A stretch of 64,000 nt of DNA from Caldimonas caldifontis (GTDB lineage: Bacteria > Pseudomonadota > Gammaproteobacteria > Burkholderiales > Burkholderiaceae_C): positions 42,265 through 106,264 of the forward strand of contig NZ_PSNX01000016.1 in NCBI RefSeq assembly GCF_002930615.1. Reading direction: 5' to 3'. The position numbers and the translations under genes were made by a program. Shown piece after piece: positions 61,138 through 64,000 of the stretch. Below the pieces are notes generated by a model, which worked only from the letters and a program-made list of their open reading frames with translations, searched no databases and was not told the origin of the DNA. Positions within the stretch are counted from its first letter, which is position 1; every line of letters starts with the position of its first letter.

Positions 61138-62070
61138 TCAGGCGGCCTTGGCCCCTGGTACCGGCTTGACCGCCGTGGGCACCTTGGCCTGGTCGCGAGC
61201 CAGCTCCTCCCGGGTGGTGATGCGCCGGAACCACACCGTGACCGCGCTGGAAGTGAGCACGATGAAGAGCGAGTACAGCACCGGGATCAACAGGACCTGC
61301 TGCTGCAGCTCGTCGCGGAAGGTCAGCAGCACGATCAGCACCGCCAGCGGGCCGTTCTGGATGCCGGTTTCCAGCGCGATGGTGCGGCTGCGCCGGGCGT
61401 CCTGGCGCAACAGGCGCGACAGGCCGTAGCCCAGCGCCATGCCGATCAGCCCCAAGCCGATGGCGGCGAAATAGACCGAACCCGGCGTGGTGAAGAGCAG
61501 CTGGTGGTTGCGTGGCACCCAGGTGAGCACCAGGAACAGGATCACGACCACCCCCAGGAAGCCGCCGACGAGCTCGACGGTGGCGCCCACGTTGGGGTTC
61601 CACTTGCGCATCGCGATGCCCAGCAGCGTGGGGACGATGAGGACGACCAGCACCTGGGCCACGTTGCCCGCCGGCACGGTGTACTCAGACGGCAACCCGG
61701 TGAGGCCCGAGTAGAACTGGAGCAGCACCGGCACCATGACCACGGCCACCAGCGTGGAGCAGATGGTCATCATGATGGACAGCGCCAGCACCCCCTTGCT
61801 GAAGTAGGCAAAGATGTTGGAGGTGGTGCCGCCGGGCATGCAGCCCATCAGGATGAGGCCGATGGCCAGTGCCGGCGGCAGGCCCAGGGCCACGGTCATC
61901 AGGTAGCCCAGGAAGGGCATGATGGCGTACTGGCACAGCAGGCCGATCAGGATGCCCTGGGGCTTGCGGAAGGCGATGCGGAAATCCTTGAAGGTGAGCG
62001 AGGCCCCCATGCCGAGCATGATCACCATCATCATGAGGCCCAGCAGGCGGGTTTCGAAGTCGGTCAGCAT
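61138..62070 (-). CDS. Bile acid:sodium symporter family (BASS) transporter
   Basis: 310 residues, about ten membrane segments. MLGMGASLTFKDFRIAFRKPQGILIGLLCQYAIMPFLGYL, then GCMPGGTTSNIFAYFSKG (sodium-binding turn), and ETGIQNGPLAVLIVLLTF are typical of BASS carriers. Bacterial members move small organic anions with sodium. It begins three bases after the stop of the acyl-CoA ligase gene, so they are probably one transcript. Confidence 0.88.
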   Translation of the reverse strand: MLTDFETRLLGLMMMVIMLGMGASLTFKDFRIAFRKPQGILIGLLCQYAIMPFLGYLMTVALGLPPALAIGLILMGCMPGGTTSNIFAYFSKGVLALSIMMTICSTLVAVVMVPVLLQFYSGLTGLPSEYTVPAGNVAQVLVVLIVPTLLGIAMRKWNPNVGATVELVGGFLGVVVILFLVLTWVPRNHQLLFTTPGSVYFAAIGLGLIGMALGYGLSRLLRQDARRSRTIALETGIQNGPLAVLIVLLTFRDELQQQVLLIPVLYSLFIVLTSSAVTVWFRRITTREELARDQAKVPTAVKPVPGAKAA

Positions 62071-62073
62071 GGT

Positions 62074-63825
62074 TCAGCTCTTCTGGCGGGCACGGTATTC
62101 ATCGCGCAGGTCCTTGCGCAGGATCTTGCCAATGGGGGATTTGGGCAGCTCGGTGCGGAACTCCACGGCCTTGGGCAGCTTGTAGTCGGTGAGCAGGCCC
62201 TTGCAGTGCGCCCTCACCTGCTCCTCGGTGAGGCCATCGGCCTGCGGCACGATGTAGGCGCGCACCGCCTCGCCGGTCTTGGCGTCGGGCACACCGATCA
62301 CGGCCACCTCCAGCACGGCGTCGAGCTGGGCGATCGCATCCTCCACCTCGTTGGGGTAGACGTTGAAGCCGCTGACCAGGATCATGTCCTTCTTGCGATC
62401 GACGATGCGGAAGTAGCCTTCCTCGTCCATCACGGCCACGTCGCCCGTGCACAGCCAGCCGTCCTTGAGCACCTGGGCGGTGTCCTCGGGACGCTGCCAG
62501 TAGCCCTGCATGACCTGCGGACCACGCACGATCAGTTCGCCCGGCGCGCCCGGCGGCACGTCACGACCCTGGTCATCGACCAGGCGCACGTCGGTGGCGG
62601 GCACCGGGATGCCGATGGCATCGGGTTTCTGCTTGCCGGTGAGCGGGTTGAAGGCCACCACCGGTGAGGTCTCGGTCAGGCCATAGCCTTCGGCGATGAC
62701 GGTGCCGGTGACGCGACGCCAGCGCTCCGCCACCGCATGCTGCAGCGCCGCCCCCCCGGCCACCGCGGCACGCAGGTGCTTGGGTGGGAAGGCCGTGAAC
62801 CACTCCTCGTTGAGCAGGGCGTTGTAGAGCGTGTTGACGCCACTCATCCAGGTGATGGGGTAGTTGTCGAAGGCGCGCTGCAGGTTACCGATGGGTCGCG
62901 GGCTGGGCGACAGCACGTTGCGTGCGCCGGCCGTGAAGAAGCACAACAGGTTGAACGTGAACGCAAAGATGTGATAGAGCGGCAGGGCCGTGAGCACCAC
63001 CTCCTGACCCTCGTGGATGAGCGCACGGCCCATGGCATAGGCCTGGTCGTGGTTGGCCAGCAGATTGCCATGGGTGAGCATCGCGCCCTTGGCCACGCCG
63101 GTGGTGCCCCCGGTGTACTGCAGCGCCGCCAGGGACTCGGGGCCCTGGTCGCGGGTGTAGTCGGCCACGCGCAGGCCCTTGGACTGCAGTGCGGCCCGCC
63201 CTTCGGCCAGGGCCTGGGGCAATCGGATGTGATCGACGGTGATCGGCGGCAGCGTGCGGTTCCACCACTTCTGCACCAGGCGGATCACGCCGCGCGGGAT
63301 CATCGAGAAGAACTGCGAGACCTCGGCCACGATGACGCGCTTGATCTTCGTCTGGGCGAGGATGGCGTCGAGCTTGTCGGCGAACATGTCCACGATGACC
63401 AGCGCCTCGGCCCCCGAGTCCTTGAACTGATGGGCCATCTCCTTGGGCGTGTACAGCGGGTTGGTGTTCACCAGCACGCAGCCCGCCTTGAAGATGCCGA
63501 AGGCCACCACCGGGTAGGCCAGGCAGTTGGGCGTCTGCAGCGCCACACGGGCGCCGGCGGGCAGGCCCAGCACTTCGCGCAGATATACCGCGAACTGGTC
63601 GGACAAGGATTCGACCTGCGCAAAGGTGAGCGAGGCATGCATGCCGTTGGGCATGCAGGTGGTGAAGGCCACCTGGTCGCGGTAGCGCTGGCAGGCCGCG
63701 CCGATCAGCGCGGCCAGATGCCGATGCGCCGGTGGCGGCAGGGTGCGCGGGATGTGGTCACCGTACTGGGCCAGCCAGGGGCGGGCCAGCGGGGCGGAGG
63801 GCGAGGTCGTGTCGTTGAGCGTCAT
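62074..63825 (-). CDS. fadD: Long-chain acyl-CoA ligase (FadD-like)
   Basis: 583 residues from the ATG at 63825. AMP-binding motifs: LQYTGGTTGVAKGAMLTHGN, the middle VIAEGYGLTETSPVVAFNPL and the C-terminal TGDVAVMDEEGYFRIVDRKKDMILVSGFNVYPNEVED, with the catalytic Lys in SPIGKILRKDLR. It activates fatty acids to acyl-CoA at the membrane. Length and motifs fit FadD. An insertion sequence begins about 95 bases upstream. Confidence 0.9.
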   Translation of the reverse strand: MTLNDTTSPSAPLARPWLAQYGDHIPRTLPPPAHRHLAALIGAACQRYRDQVAFTTCMPNGMHASLTFAQVESLSDQFAVYLREVLGLPAGARVALQTPNCLAYPVVAFGIFKAGCVLVNTNPLYTPKEMAHQFKDSGAEALVIVDMFADKLDAILAQTKIKRVIVAEVSQFFSMIPRGVIRLVQKWWNRTLPPITVDHIRLPQALAEGRAALQSKGLRVADYTRDQGPESLAALQYTGGTTGVAKGAMLTHGNLLANHDQAYAMGRALIHEGQEVVLTALPLYHIFAFTFNLLCFFTAGARNVLSPSPRPIGNLQRAFDNYPITWMSGVNTLYNALLNEEWFTAFPPKHLRAAVAGGAALQHAVAERWRRVTGTVIAEGYGLTETSPVVAFNPLTGKQKPDAIGIPVPATDVRLVDDQGRDVPPGAPGELIVRGPQVMQGYWQRPEDTAQVLKDGWLCTGDVAVMDEEGYFRIVDRKKDMILVSGFNVYPNEVEDAIAQLDAVLEVAVIGVPDAKTGEAVRAYIVPQADGLTEEQVRAHCKGLLTDYKLPKAVEFRTELPKSPIGKILRKDLRDEYRARQKS

Positions 63826-63919
63826 GCACCGGGTCATTCACCGCGAACCATTCGCGGGCGGGCGTAGTCTGGCGCGATCGCCGCACAGGCCAGCCCCTCG
63901 TTTACCCTGTACCTGACTA

Positions 63920-64000
63920 GGGCCTGTTAACACATCCGCAGTCCATCAGCGACGAGAACGAAGGTGATGAAGCCGAGGAACATGATGTCGAGCTTTTCGA
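63920..64000 (-). mobile_element. Edge of an IS5-type insertion sequence (partial)
   Basis: From 63920 the DNA reads GGGCCTGTTAACAC, a terminal-repeat-like end next to CTAG, a target of the kind used by IS5-group elements. The coding strand is the minus strand. Only 81 bases are in the window; the other end cannot be checked. Confidence 0.5.
63927..64000 (-). CDS. Transposase C-terminal end (partial)
   Basis: The last 23 residues of an open frame coming from beyond the window: EKLDIMFLGFITFVLVADGL and then RMC and TAA. The EKLD-X-M-F-X-X-F pattern with a hydrophobic helix is the usual ending of IS5-family transposases. The stop lies a few bases from the element end. Confidence 0.5.
   Translation of the reverse strand, partial: EKLDIMFLGFITFVLVADGLRMC

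Overview
The window looks like chromosomal DNA of a high-GC betaproteobacterium, most likely order Burkholderiales (Rubrivivax/Leptothrix/Comamonadaceae-like). This is inferred from the base composition, the gene order atpIBEFHAGDC beside hemE and priA, the two-subunit fused formate dehydrogenase, and the vanAB cluster. It was not tested by database search.

Layout. 1-2.8 kb: the end of a gspA/exeA-like ATPase gene, gspB (type II secretion), an MFS transporter and creA. 2.8-3.75 kb: a lower-GC insert-like gene coding for a modification-dependent restriction-type protein (MrcB N-terminal domain plus HNH nuclease). 3.9-6.4 kb: a Cpx-like envelope stress set (Spy/CpxP-like lipoprotein, response regulator, histidine kinase). 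6.4-11.4 kb: an orphan type IV pilin-like gene and an NAD-linked formate dehydrogenase (fused FdsG-FdsB beta subunit, then alpha). 11.6-14.9 kb: a DUF1800/DUF1501 pair. 15-17.8 kb: RavA/ViaA. 17.9-24.2 kb: a DASS carrier, a YhhN protein, a YefM/YoeB toxin-antitoxin pair with a recognisable operator, a DUF3024 protein, a Rep/UvrD helicase and an AEC permease. 24.2-28.6 kb: katG with a possible OxyR site and a tiny leader ORF, then leuA behind a leucine-codon leader peptide and an intrinsic terminator, which reads as a transcription attenuator. 28.7-30.9 kb: a carotenoid-biosynthesis-like membrane protein and an MpaB/Lcp-type oxygenase. 31-37.7 kb: a MarR regulator and vanAB, flanked by two membrane diguanylate cyclases. 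37.7-42.5 kb: a MacA-MacB-NodT tripartite exporter.

42.7-58 kb: priA, an unusual 347-base non-coding stretch, hemE, a LemA/TPM operon, and the complete F0F1 ATP synthase operon on the minus strand. The operon has a terminator-like hairpin plus U-tract between atpB and atpE. It is followed by SMP-30, HpcH/HpaI and GNAT genes. 58-64 kb: a redoxin, a DsbD-like protein, a BASS transporter and an acyl-CoA ligase, ending in the edge of an IS5-type insertion sequence cut by the window end.

Most genes are ordinary core or metabolic genes. The points most worth following are regulatory or structural: the atpB-atpE hairpin, the leuA attenuator, the palindromic motifs upstream of priA, the inverted repeat at the atp promoter, the response regulator with about nine residues missing from its DNA-binding domain, and the solitary MrcB-HNH nuclease. 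I saw no CRISPR array, no tRNA or rRNA gene and no prophage.
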